Origin: Bacteroidales bacterium KA00251
GTDB taxonomy: Bacteria; Bacteroidota; Bacteroidia; Bacteroidales; Porphyromonadaceae
Reading direction: 5' to 3'
Length of the DNA: 56,793 nt
Assembly: GCA_001552775.1 (NCBI GenBank)
Contig: KQ959264.1
Location: 88,868 to 145,660 of the forward strand
Shown here: positions 1 through 8,764 of the stretch, in pieces
Numbering within the stretch: position 1 is the stretch's first letter
How the letters are laid out: each line of letters starts with the position of its first letter
Notes under the pieces: model-generated
Database searches by the model: none
What the model saw: only the letters and a program-made list of their open reading frames with translations
Told to the model about the DNA's origin: nothing
Program-made: the position numbers and the translations under genes

Positions 1-214
1 AGTGATTCGCCTTTATGCAACAGTCTCTTCTATAGTTGTTGTCAATCTTAGGAAGAGGACACCCCCATTGGGATTCACTAACCATACAAATTCAGCATTC
101 AACAATAACCTCCTTTATAGAGACTATTTATAGATAAATTGAAGATGTCGCGATAAAATGTACCCAAACAATTATTACCTTTATTATACGAATAAAAACA
201 GAAATAATAATCTT

Positions 215-1771
215 ATGGACATGAAGAAATATCTGCCGAATGTAGACCTTGAAAAACTCGGCAAAATACTTGCAATAAAAGAAGCTTATCAACGAGGAGA
301 TATCTCATTGGACGAAGGACGGAAACGACTAAAAGACCAAGTGGGCAAAATTTATCCTTATGAAATTGCACTAGCAGAGCAAGAACTCAAAACCATAGAG
401 GAAGACGAATGCCACAAAGAGGATATTCAAAAAATGATTGAACTATTTGAGGGGATAATGGATACTACTCGCCCCTCACTCCCTCTCAATCACCCTATCA
501 TGTGCTACTATCGAGAGAATGATGAAATGAGGAAACACATGCATGCCATTGAAGACCTTGTACAGTATCCTATTATCAAAAATCAATGGTTTGACTTGTA
601 CGACCAAATCGCAGACTTTCGTATTCACCTTTCCAGAAAACAAAATCAACTCTACTCTATACTAGAGAGAAAAGGATTTGACAGACCCACCACGACGATG
701 TGGCTACTTGATGACTTTGTGCGTAACGAAATACGCGATGCTCGGAGACTAATTGAGGAGGGAAAGGAAGAAGAATTTTTAGCACTTCAACCAACTATTA
801 TTGCCGATGTGCTAGACCTACTACAAAAGGAAGAAACCGTACTCTATCCTACTGCTCTAGCGATGATTACCCCTGAAGAATTTGAACAGATGCACTCAGG
901 AGATCGCGAAATTGGCTTCGCCTGGATCTCAGTTGAGGAGGGAATCTCTAAGGAGGCAATAAAAGAAAATGAGTCCTCTGCACCACAAAGCGACTTCGCT
1001 TCAGAGCTATCGGCTCTTCTTCAGAAATATAACCTAGGTGGGGGAAATACTGATCCTCTTCTTGACGTAACGACTGGTAAACTTACACTTGAGCAAATTA
1101 ATCTCATTTACAAGCATCTCCCAGTTGACATCTCCTATGTGGATGAAAACGAACTAGTCCGCTTCTATTCTGATACTGACCATCGTGTTTTTCCACGGAG
1201 CAAAAACGTTATTGGGAGAGACGTAAAGAACTGCCATCCTCGTACTAGTGTGCATATCGTGGAAGAGATCATTGATAAGTTTCGCTCTGGCGAGCAAGAT
1301 AGCGTAGACTTTTGGATCAATAAACCTGGACTTTTCATATACATTTATTATGTAGCAGTGAGAGATGCGAACGGTCGCTTTAGAGGTGTACTAGAGATGA
1401 TGCAAAACTGCACGCACATACGAGACCTTGAAGGCTCACGCACCCTCCTCACATGGGCCAATACCACTCCGCAAGAGCTACAAGAAAAAACAAAAAGTAT
1501 GGACTCTAAAGAATGTACACTTGCCACTGAAAAGCATTCTTCAATTGAGCTTACTGGCACTACTCGCTTACAGGACTTGCTTAAGACTTACCCTAAATTA
1601 CGCGAAGAGCTACCTTCTGTAAATAGTGCTTTCAAAATGCTCAATTCCCCTTTAGCCCGTATCATTATCCCCAAAGCAACCCTTGCATTAATGAGCGAGC
1701 GAAGCGGTATACCTCTCGATGAACTGATCTCTCAATTGCAAAAACTCATCGCAAAATATCAGTCAGAATAA
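215..1771 (+). CDS. DUF438 / hemerythrin-like / PAS / DUF1858 protein
   Basis: Likely soluble sensor or redox-related protein of the DUF438 family; the exact role is unknown. Domains from this start are an N-terminal DUF438 helical region (about 1-80), a hemerythrin-like HHE bundle (about 90-240), a PAS domain (about 290-405, with GRDVKNCHP) and a C-terminal DUF1858 domain (about 448-511, starting TTRLQDLLKTYP). Family members are usually discussed as iron or nitric-oxide responsive. Two positions where I expect metal ligands look changed: HPIM (H93) where HPxH is usual, and RKQN (Q143) where RKEN is usual. An in-frame ATG at 158 would add a 19-residue Asn/Tyr-rich tail that looks non-conserved, so I prefer the MDMKKY start, though neither has a clear ribosome site. 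The gene stands alone and is followed by a strong hairpin terminator. Confidence 0.8.
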   Translation: MDMKKYLPNVDLEKLGKILAIKEAYQRGDISLDEGRKRLKDQVGKIYPYEIALAEQELKTIEEDECHKEDIQKMIELFEGIMDTTRPSLPLNHPIMCYYRENDEMRKHMHAIEDLVQYPIIKNQWFDLYDQIADFRIHLSRKQNQLYSILERKGFDRPTTTMWLLDDFVRNEIRDARRLIEEGKEEEFLALQPTIIADVLDLLQKEETVLYPTALAMITPEEFEQMHSGDREIGFAWISVEEGISKEAIKENESSAPQSDFASELSALLQKYNLGGGNTDPLLDVTTGKLTLEQINLIYKHLPVDISYVDENELVRFYSDTDHRVFPRSKNVIGRDVKNCHPRTSVHIVEEIIDKFRSGEQDSVDFWINKPGLFIYIYYVAVRDANGRFRGVLEMMQNCTHIRDLEGSRTLLTWANTTPQELQEKTKSMDSKECTLATEKHSSIELTGTTRLQDLLKTYPKLREELPSVNSAFKMLNSPLARIIIPKATLALMSERSGIPLDELISQLQKLIAKYQSE

Positions 1772-1883
1772 TGGATATAAGTTCGCTTATAGCTCCAAAG
1801 ATTGGTTTATAACATGGTGAGTTTATCGGCTAAATTCCTGATGTAACGATGGGATAAGCATAAAAAAAAACATCTGCAAAGGA

Positions 1884-1924
1884 AAAAGAACAGGGCACCT
1901 CTCAAAGAGGTACCCTGTTCTTTT
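1884..1924 (+). terminator. Rho-independent terminator
   Basis: A 19-bp stem with a single mismatch (left arm starts AAAAGAACAGGG, right arm ends CCCTGTTCTTTT) and a 3-base loop, ending in TTTT. It follows the DUF438 gene by about 110 bases. The A-rich left side means it could also work from the other strand. Confidence 0.8.
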
Positions 1925-2395
1925 ACAAGGATTAATTTCTCTCTCAACTAGAATAGTTACCCCCACCCTGATCTCTCTTATTCTCAAAGGTGAAAATGAT
2001 TACATCAAAGTTATTAGTGTTATTTTATAGTGTTTAATCGTGACTTTTCAAGGACTTCATAAAGTTGATTTGTAGCCGTTCGAAAAGCTCTATTACGACC
2101 TAGAAAGAAAATGCAATATAGGTCTAAAAAGAACAATGAGACCCAAGTTATTTTACGGTAGATTAAAACGGATCTTTCTATCGCAAACTTAATCTCATTT
2201 TGCTGTGATCTTAGCTTTATTCAAGGGAAACCCTCTATTCAAAACAGGGTAAATATTCAATCTCCTAGACAAAGAAGGAGTTATAGGGATATAAGGTCAA
2301 AAGGATAAGGACGAAACTCTTGTAGGAAAAAAAAGCCACAAAATTGGAGAAAAAGTCACGGAGCTTTTCAGAAATTCTTCCGCTAGTTTCAAGAA

Positions 2396-2433
2396 AAAGA
2401 TACTGAAGATTCACTTGAATCTTCAGTATCTTT
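2396..2433. terminator. Bidirectional terminator, end of butyrate operon
   Basis: A perfect 18-bp inverted repeat (left arm AAAGATACTGAAGATTCA) with a 2-base centre. It is followed by T9 on the plus strand and by a T-rich run on the minus strand. It lies about 50 bases beyond the stop codon of hbd, so it should end that operon and block read-through from the left. Confidence 0.85.
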
Positions 2434-2482
2434 TTTTTTAGATTAATCAGAGAGCAGAAACTCTCCCAATTACATAACTTAA

Positions 2483-3331
2483 CTACTTGGTATAGTCATA
2501 GAAGCCTCTTCCTGTTTTTCGCCCGAGAAGACCGGCACGTACCATCTTACGAAGAAGCGGATGAGGACGGTATTTAGAGTCACCAAACTCTGTAAAGAGT
2601 ACCTCCATAATGGCGAGGCAAACATCAAGACCAATAAAGTCTCCTAACTCAAGAGGTCCCATAGGATGATTTGCTCCCAGTTTCATCGCTGTATCAATAG
2701 CTTCAATAGATGCTACCCCATCGGCATAAGTAGCAATTGCTTCATTAATGAGGGGGATAAGCATACGATTTACGACAAAGCCAGGTGCCTCTTCTACTTC
2801 AACCGCAGTTTTACTCAAAGTTTGGCATAGTGCTAGGACTTCCTCTTTCACCTTCTTATCCGTTCTTGCACCAGAGATCACTTCGACCAACTTCATCACA
2901 GGTACGGGATTGAAAAAGTGTACTCCGATTACTTTTTCGGGTCTTGCAGTTACGCTAGCAAGTTCTGTAATGCTAAGGCTAGAGGTGTTGGTTGCTAAAA
3001 TCGCCTCTTTTTTGGCAATGCCATCTAGAGTACGGAAGGTTTCTTTCTTCACCTCCATATCTTCCGAAAGAGCCTCAATAATGATATCTGCATCAGCGAC
3101 ATCAGCAAAGTCTTCAGAGACTGTGATATTCTTAAGATAACCATCGGCAGCAGCTTGATCTATTTTTCCTTTCTGTACCAATCGATCAAAAGACTTCTGT
3201 ATACGAGCCATTGCCTTTTCTAGAGACTCCTTACGACGCCCTTTCATCACTACAGACAAACCGTGCTGAGCTGCACATTGTACAATACCAGAGCCCATGG
3301 CTCCATTTCCAATAACTGCTATTTTCATCAT
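2483..3331 (-). CDS. hbd: 3-hydroxybutyryl-CoA dehydrogenase
   Basis: NAD(P)-dependent reduction of acetoacetyl-CoA to 3-hydroxybutyryl-CoA, in the cytosol, as part of butyrate formation. The N-terminus has the Rossmann motif GNGAMGSG. The family signature with the catalytic histidine, [16 protein letters not shown], lies mid-protein. The C-terminal 3HCDH dimer domain ([11 protein letters not shown], then [12 protein letters not shown]) is complete. At about 280 residues it matches the single-function bacterial family. The open frame extends upstream to 3379, but the family begins at MKIAVIG, so I start at the paired ATG codons; the first or second could be used. It lies 44 bases after crt and is the last gene of the operon. 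Confidence 0.93.
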   Translation of the reverse strand: MMKIAVIGNGAMGSGIVQCAAQHGLSVVMKGRRKESLEKAMARIQKSFDRLVQKGKIDQAAADGYLKNITVSEDFADVADADIIIEALSEDMEVKKETFRTLDGIAKKEAILATNTSSLSITELASVTARPEKVIGVHFFNPVPVMKLVEVISGARTDKKVKEEVLALCQTLSKTAVEVEEAPGFVVNRMLIPLINEAIATYADGVASIEAIDTAMKLGANHPMGPLELGDFIGLDVCLAIMEVLFTEFGDSKYRPHPLLRKMVRAGLLGRKTGRGFYDYTK

Positions 3332-3375
3332 GATTTTATATTGATTTATAGTTGTTTTCCAATAAAAAAGAGGCT

Positions 3376-4155
3376 TCAAAAATGAGGCTTTTCTTTTGCA
3401 AGGAAGGCACGAATTCCCTCATCTCTTTCCGGTGACGCAAAGCTACGTCCAAAGAGATCGGACTCAATGGCTATGCCAGAATCTAAACTAGAGGCCAAAC
3501 CTCTGTTAATAGCTTCCTTAGATAGCGTTACAGCATTAGGAGACTGTTGAGCAATTTCTTGTACGAGACCATCTACAGCAGGGAGCAACTCCTCAGGAGC
3601 CACTACACGATTTACAAGTCCTATACGAAAAGCTTCCTCTGCCCCAATAATACGTGCAGAAAAAATCAATTCTTTTGCCATGGCAGCCCCTACTAAGCGG
3701 GGCAATCTTTGGGTACCGCTAAAGCCAGGCATCAGCCCAAGCCCAACCTCAGGTTGACCAAATTTTGCCTTTTCACTAGCATAGCGTATATCACAGGCGA
3801 GGGCTAATTCACAGCCACCTCCTAGGCAAAAGCCATTCACCGCTGCAATTACAGGGAGAGGGAAATGCTCTATCCTACGATATAGAGAAGCCCCTTTTTC
3901 ACTAAAATGGACGGCATCTTCGGACGAGAAGTGCTGCATCTCTGCAATATCTGCTCCTGCCGCAAAGGCTTTTCCTTCCCCAGTAATCACAAGTGCATGA
4001 AAGGAGCCTATGTTCTTTTGCACTTCATCTAGTGCATCGTTGAGTTCACAGAGCGTTTCGCTATTGAGTGCGTTGAGAGCAGTAGGACGAGATAGGTAAA
4101 TGTAAGCAACCTTATCCATCGCTTTCAACTGTATATTTTTAAAATCTGTTTTCAT
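3376..4155 (-). CDS. crt: Enoyl-CoA hydratase / crotonase
   Basis: Hydration/dehydration between 3-hydroxybutyryl-CoA and crotonyl-CoA. It is a crotonase-fold protein of 259 residues, normal for the family. The oxyanion-hole segment AGADI is near residue 68. The two catalytic glutamates are visible as E116 (GGGCELAL) and E136 (FGQPEVGLG). It lies between etfA and hbd on the same strand. The unusually long 198-base gap upstream, after etfA, contains a G9 tract and may hold a separate promoter. Confidence 0.92.
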   Translation of the reverse strand: MKTDFKNIQLKAMDKVAYIYLSRPTALNALNSETLCELNDALDEVQKNIGSFHALVITGEGKAFAAGADIAEMQHFSSEDAVHFSEKGASLYRRIEHFPLPVIAAVNGFCLGGGCELALACDIRYASEKAKFGQPEVGLGLMPGFSGTQRLPRLVGAAMAKELIFSARIIGAEEAFRIGLVNRVVAPEELLPAVDGLVQEIAQQSPNAVTLSKEAINRGLASSLDSGIAIESDLFGRSFASPERDEGIRAFLAKEKPHF

Positions 4156-4272
4156 AATGGAAGTAAAATGAACGTTTGCAGCACTTGTCAGTCAAGCTTT
4201 GTGAAGGCAAGGCTTTTGTGGCAATGCTTCAAAGCGTATTCAATAAAACGACCCCAAGCTATCCCTCGCTAT

Positions 4273-4281
4273 GGGGGGGGG
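4273..4281. repeat. Homopolymeric G9 tract upstream of crt
   Basis: Nine consecutive G on the plus strand (C9 on the transcribed strand) in the etfA-crt spacer, about 118 bases before the crt start. Tracts of this length are prone to slippage. No regulatory effect is shown by the sequence. Confidence 0.6.
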
Positions 4282-4353
4282 ATGGCAAGGGGTCCTTAGT
4301 GTAGAGAGGGGGTGTTACATACTAAGCACTATGCAACACATCCTCCTAGGTCA

Positions 4354-5367
4354 CTATGCTTTCTTCTTGTTATGAAGAGCTTCGATCTTCTCCGTAAGGA
4401 TCGGGATAATCTTGTGTACATCACCCACAATCCCCATATCTGAAACTTGGAAGATGGGGGCAAACTTGTCTTTATTGATTGCTATAATAAAGTCAGATTC
4501 TTCCATTCCTGCAAGGTGCTGAATTGCACCTGAGATACCGCATGCAAAGTAAAGATCTGGTCTGACGGTTTTCCCAGTCTGACCTACCTGACGTTCGTGA
4601 GGCATTATACCTGCGTCCACCATTGCACGAGAAGAAGACACTTCTGCATTGATTGTCTTTGCAAGCTTTCTGAGTTTATCAAAGCCATCGCCAGTACCTA
4701 CACCACGACCACCAGAGATTAGTACATTGGCTTCAGTAATGTCGATCAAGTTTTTTGTTTCAACTTCTCTCTTGATGAGGCGAACAGCAAACTTAGACCT
4801 ATCAAAAGGTACTTCCACCTTTTCTATTTCACCTTTACGACTAGGGTCGATTTCTTTGCGATGCATCACACCTGGACGTACAGTAGACATCTGAGGACGA
4901 TGTTCCTTGCAGATAATCGTTGCCATAAGGTTACCACCAAAAGCAGGTCGAGTCATCAGAAGGTTTCTATCTTCATCGATATCTAGAGATGTACAGTCTG
5001 CTGTAAGCCCCGTACAGAGTCTTGCAGAAAGACGAGGGCCCAAATCACGACCAATCGTAGTAGCTCCGATTAGCACGATCTCAGGTTTACGTGTATTAAC
5101 AATATGGACAATTGCCTGTGCATAAGGTTCTGTAATATAGTCTTTGAGACATTCGTCATCCACTACCAATACCTTGTCGGCACCAGCAGCAATGAGTTGC
5201 TGAGCAAGACCTTCTACCTGATACCCCAGTAAGATGGCAGTCACTTCTTCCTTTATTCCCTCAGCAAGTTCAGAAGCCTTGCCAATGAGTTCGAAAGCCA
5301 CATTTTGTATTACGCCTCCACGCTGTTCGGCGAAGACATAGATTCCTTTATATTGATTCTTGTCCAT
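4354..5367 (-). CDS. etfA: Electron transfer flavoprotein, alpha subunit
   Basis: FAD-binding large subunit of the EtfAB heterodimer, the electron partner of the adjacent butyryl-CoA dehydrogenase. The C-terminal FAD domain has the family pattern: SGGRGVGTGDGF, then SSRAMVDAG, VGQTGKTVRPDLY, CGISGAIQHLAGM and INKD. The reading frame is open upstream to 5451, but that part overlaps etfB. The ATG giving MDKNQYKG leaves a 4-base gap after the etfB stop and gives the usual length of 337 residues. It is cotranscribed with etfB and bcd. Confidence 0.93.
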   Translation of the reverse strand: MDKNQYKGIYVFAEQRGGVIQNVAFELIGKASELAEGIKEEVTAILLGYQVEGLAQQLIAAGADKVLVVDDECLKDYITEPYAQAIVHIVNTRKPEIVLIGATTIGRDLGPRLSARLCTGLTADCTSLDIDEDRNLLMTRPAFGGNLMATIICKEHRPQMSTVRPGVMHRKEIDPSRKGEIEKVEVPFDRSKFAVRLIKREVETKNLIDITEANVLISGGRGVGTGDGFDKLRKLAKTINAEVSSSRAMVDAGIMPHERQVGQTGKTVRPDLYFACGISGAIQHLAGMEESDFIIAINKDKFAPIFQVSDMGIVGDVHKIIPILTEKIEALHNKKKA

Positions 5368-5371
5368 AGTA

Positions 5372-6160
5372 TCAGATAATGAATTTTTCTTGTAGTTTTT
5401 CAAGAATAAGGTTAGCTGCTTCTTCGGGTGTAAGATCTTCGTGAAGTACACCCATTGCTTTTGCTCCCTTAGTGAAAGAACGCTTTACATTTGTGGGAGA
5501 CCCCTTAAGCCCAAGACGCTGAGGATCTACTGGGAAGCTATCTGCATTGAGAATGGTAACTTCTTTGTTGAAAGCACCCATAATATCCTTCACGTTCATA
5601 TAGCGAGGATTGTATGCAGAAGCAAGGAATGTGAGCATACAAGGAATCTTTACCTCTACCACTTCGTGTCCTTCTTCTACATTTCTTCTCACTGTGAGTT
5701 TGTCTTTACCATCATACTCTACATGTTCCACATAAGTAACTTGTGGGAGGTCGAGTTGCTCAGCGATTTGTGGACCTACTTGTGCTGTATCACCATCAAT
5801 AGCTTGGCGACCAGCAAGGATGATGTCGTAGTCGAAGGTGCGCAAAGCCTGAGAGAGCGTATAGCTTGTAGCAAGTGTATCTGCTCCACCAAATCTTCTA
5901 TCGGTAATAAGGATACCATGATCTACCCCCATAGCAAAAGCTTCTCTAAGAATAGCCGTTGCCTGAGGCGGTCCCATTGTAACGGCGGTGACCTCTGCTC
6001 CAAACTGATCTTTGAACAACAAAGCCTGCTCTAGAGCTCCCTTATCATCGGGATTCATAATGCTGGGAACACCATCACGGATAAGGGTTCCTTTTACAGG
6101 ATCCAGCTTTATTTCAGTCGTATCGGGTACTTGCTTGATGCAAACGAAAATTTTCAACAT
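5372..6160 (-). CDS. etfB: Electron transfer flavoprotein, beta subunit
   Basis: Small subunit of EtfAB, which transfers electrons with butyryl-CoA dehydrogenase. It begins with the typical MLKIFVCIKQVPDT and contains NPDDKGALEQAL and the nucleotide-binding AGRQAIDGDTAQVGPQ segment, followed by NPRYMNVKDIMGAF. At 262 residues it is the normal size. It sits 23 bases after bcd and 4 bases before etfA. The order bcd-etfB-etfA matches complexes that reduce crotonyl-CoA. Whether this one bifurcates electrons cannot be read from the sequence by eye. Confidence 0.94.
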   Translation of the reverse strand: MLKIFVCIKQVPDTTEIKLDPVKGTLIRDGVPSIMNPDDKGALEQALLFKDQFGAEVTAVTMGPPQATAILREAFAMGVDHGILITDRRFGGADTLATSYTLSQALRTFDYDIILAGRQAIDGDTAQVGPQIAEQLDLPQVTYVEHVEYDGKDKLTVRRNVEEGHEVVEVKIPCMLTFLASAYNPRYMNVKDIMGAFNKEVTILNADSFPVDPQRLGLKGSPTNVKRSFTKGAKAMGVLHEDLTPEEAANLILEKLQEKFII

Positions 6161-6183
6161 ATCGTTTATTCCTTTATCTTTTC

Positions 6184-7323
6184 TTATTTGAAGAGTTTAG
6201 AGGCAATTACCATACGTTGTACTTCGCTGGTGCCTTCATAGATCTCGGTAATTTTTGCGTCGCGCATCATCCTTTCTACAGGATATTCACGAGTATAACC
6301 ATAGCCACCATGATATTGTACCGCCTTTGTGGTAACAAACATAGCGGTTTCTGCAGCAAATAGTTTAGCTTCTGCAGCTTCAAAGCTATAGGGCTGTCCT
6401 TGGTCTTTGAGATAAGCAGCCTTGCGTACAAGAAGACGGGCAGCGTCTACTCTTACTTGCATATCTGCCATCTGGAACTGCGTATTTTGGAATTTAGCGA
6501 TACTTCTACCAAACTGCTTTCTTTCCTTGGTATACTTCACTGTTTCATCCATTGCTCCCTGAGCAATCCCAAGTGCTTGAGATGCGATTCCCACACGACC
6601 ACCATCGAGGGTTTTCATCGCAATTTTAAAGCCCTGACCCACTCTACCGAGAAGGTTTTCCTTGGGTACTATACAGTTTTCCATAATAAGCTCGCAAGTT
6701 GCAGAGCCACGGATACCAAGCTTAAGTTCAGGCTTACCAATACTAAATCCAGGGAACCCTTTTTCTACAATGAAGGCAGAAATGCCTTTATTGCCTTGGC
6801 TTTTATCAGTCATTGCAAAAATGACGTATACATGTCCATACTGTGCATTGGTAATAAAGATCTTATTGCCATTGAGCACATAGTGGTCGTCACGTTCTTC
6901 TGCAAAGGTTTGCTGCGCAGAGGCATCAGTCCCTGCATTAGGTTCTGTAAGACCAAACGCACCAATCCACTCACCAGAGGCAAGCTTGGGTAGATACTTT
7001 TTCTTTTGTTCTTCAGTACCAAATTCAAGGATAGGTGAACAGCACAATGAAGTGTGCGCAGACACGACTACACCAGTAGTAGCACAAACTCGGCTTAGCT
7101 CTTCTACACACATAGTGTAGATCTGGTTGGTAGCACCAGCACCGCCGTATTCTTTAGGGATGGGAATACCCATAAGCCCTATCTTGCCCATTTTCTCAAC
7201 GGTTTCCAAAGGGAATCTCTCTTGTTCGTCGATTTCAGCCGCTAAGGGCTTCACTTCTTTTTCTGCAAATTCTCTAATCATCTGCAAGAAAAGGAGCTCT
7301 TGAGGAGTGTGGGAAAAATCCAT
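6184..7323 (-). CDS. bcd: Short-chain acyl-CoA dehydrogenase (butyryl-CoA dehydrogenase)
   Basis: FAD enzyme that reduces crotonyl-CoA to butyryl-CoA in the fermentative direction. It has 379 residues, normal for the family. The flavin/substrate signature GAFGLTEPNAGTDAS is present, as is the C-terminal IYEGTSEVQR, where E363 is the expected catalytic base. The ARKQFG-type segment appears as TKERKQFGRSIAKFQ. Its position between the CoA-transferase remnants and etfBA supports butyryl-CoA rather than another acyl-CoA as the substrate. Confidence 0.93.
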   Translation of the reverse strand: MDFSHTPQELLFLQMIREFAEKEVKPLAAEIDEQERFPLETVEKMGKIGLMGIPIPKEYGGAGATNQIYTMCVEELSRVCATTGVVVSAHTSLCCSPILEFGTEEQKKKYLPKLASGEWIGAFGLTEPNAGTDASAQQTFAEERDDHYVLNGNKIFITNAQYGHVYVIFAMTDKSQGNKGISAFIVEKGFPGFSIGKPELKLGIRGSATCELIMENCIVPKENLLGRVGQGFKIAMKTLDGGRVGIASQALGIAQGAMDETVKYTKERKQFGRSIAKFQNTQFQMADMQVRVDAARLLVRKAAYLKDQGQPYSFEAAEAKLFAAETAMFVTTKAVQYHGGYGYTREYPVERMMRDAKITEIYEGTSEVQRMVIASKLFK

Positions 7324-7383
7324 ATTCAGTTCTTCTTATTATATGTTTCTATCTCTTAAGTCTAAAGGTAGGTTATAAATATA

Positions 7384-7806
7384 CTACTGCCTCATAGGCT
7401 TACAATCTTCTGCAAAGGTAAGAAATCCTTCTGTAGCAACGATAATATCTTCCTTTGTAAACTCTGGGTGCATTTCCGTTACTACGAGTCCTTGTCCCTT
7501 TCGCACTTCAATCACACACATTTCAGTAACGATAAGGTCGACTTGTCCCTTTGCTGTAAGAGGTAGACGGCATTTTTTGAGGATCTTTGGGCGCCCTTTG
7601 GCAGTGTGCTCCATAGCTAGTATTACTTTGCGTGTACCATTGAGCAAGTCCATTGCACCTCCCATTCCAGGAGCCATTTTACCAGGTATAATCCAATTGG
7701 CTAAGTCGCCTTCTTCGTCTACTTCAAGAGCACCGAGTACGCTCACATCTACATGTCCACCACGAATGATCGCAAAGCTAGTAGCACTATCAAAAGTAGT
7801 AGCACC
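7384..7806 (-). pseudogene. Butyrate/acetate CoA-transferase beta subunit, 5'-truncated remnant
   Basis: About 140 codons matching the C-terminal two-thirds of an AtoA/CtfB-type beta subunit: [41 protein letters not shown] and VTEMCVIEV. The family is about 216 residues long, so roughly the first 75 are missing. The missing part would contain the SENG motif with the catalytic glutamate. The reading frame runs straight into the alpha remnant in a different frame, with no start codon or ribosome site at the proper place. An internal ATG at 7746 could express only a fragment. The most economical reading is one deletion joining ctfA to ctfB. Confidence 0.8.
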
Positions 7807-8225
7807 TACTCTTTGCCATCTACAACGATCTTTTCCTTTCCTTTTTCCACATCGGTACCGATCCCTGTCGCTGTAAGTACACCTCCCAAGCCAGCTCCAG
7901 CTGCTCGGATACGCTCTGCGAGTGTACCTTGAGGACTGAATTCGATTTCTAGATCACCAGAGTTCATCCGTTCGCCAGTTACCTTATTGGTACCGATATG
8001 AGATGCCACAAGCTTGGTCACTTGCCGAGAGACAATCAGCTTGCCACAACCTCTATCGAGGTAGGAGGTATCGTTGGAGATCAGGGTAATATCTTTTACC
8101 CCACTTTCTAAAATAGCATCGACAATGCGTTCTGGAGTAGCATTGGCGAGAAAGCCACCCACCATAATGGTCATTCCATCATGGAACTTGGCTTTGAGTT
8201 CTTCTAATGTAATTGCCTTTGTCAT
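7806..8225 (-). pseudogene. Butyrate/acetate CoA-transferase alpha subunit, 3'-truncated remnant
   Basis: This encodes 139 residues matching the N-terminal two-thirds of an AtoD/CtfA-type alpha subunit: [65 protein letters not shown] and [11 protein letters not shown]. Family members are about 217-220 residues. Translation stops right after the VDGKE segment, at a TAG made where the sequence switches to the beta-subunit frame. About 78 C-terminal codons are lost. The gene is first in the butyrate operon, so its mRNA should still carry bcd-etfBA-crt-hbd. Confidence 0.8.
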
Positions 8226-8764
8226 ATGTAAGTTATAGTGCTGAAGTATTATTCTTCATCCATTAAAGGGAGCTCGACTCGCGTAGTCCAACTCAAGCTA
8301 TAAAAATAGGTAGAAACTCGCTTGGACTCTCATTTGAGCTTTTGAGAATAGTCCAAAACAAAGTGTCTCCTATGGGGAAAACCTCAAGAAAATCCACCTC
8401 AAACGAGGGAATCCGAAGTCTTTTATTCCACTTTCAGAGGTACGATATTTTTGTGAAACTCTCAGAATATAAGGGGAGAAAAATAACCCATAGGCAAGAG
8501 AAGCTACCCTAAAGCCCTAAAACGATATTGCAAACAGCGCTATCAAACTCGCGGGGGAAAAGGCTCAAGAGCCATTTCGCAAAGTCTCCTCTTCGTCATC
8601 AACTTTCTCCTCTATAAAACGACAGCTTCCCCAACAGTAGGTTACAACTCTCTGGCACCTACTCTTGGGGAATTTTTCTCAATCTACACAACTTACCTCT
8701 TAAGAGCATACAATCGCTACGCAACATCATAACCCCTGCAACCTGCTCTTCTAGGCGTCAGGAT
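8226..8764. other. Intergenic region upstream of the butyrate operon
   Basis: This 539-base spacer separates the operon start from the 3' end of miaB. It should contain the operon promoter, but I could not find a convincing TAnnTTTG box on the minus strand. Only short chance reading frames are present. Confidence 0.5.

Larger units (their letters stand above)
1772..2482. other. Intergenic region between convergent genes
   Basis: AT-rich spacer between the DUF438 gene and the convergent butyrate operon. It holds two hairpin terminators near its ends. I see no credible gene, RNA or repeat between them. Confidence 0.6.

Noticed and set aside
5441-6034. 197-codon plus-strand frame opposite etfB
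   Set aside because: Cys/His/Ile-rich antisense shadow of a clearly coding gene on the other strand.
6400-6993. 197-codon plus-strand frame opposite bcd
   Set aside because: Antisense shadow of a well-supported acyl-CoA dehydrogenase; no protein-like features.
8372-8512. 46-codon plus-strand frame upstream of the butyrate operon
   Set aside because: Low-complexity start, no recognisable motif or upstream signal; probably chance.
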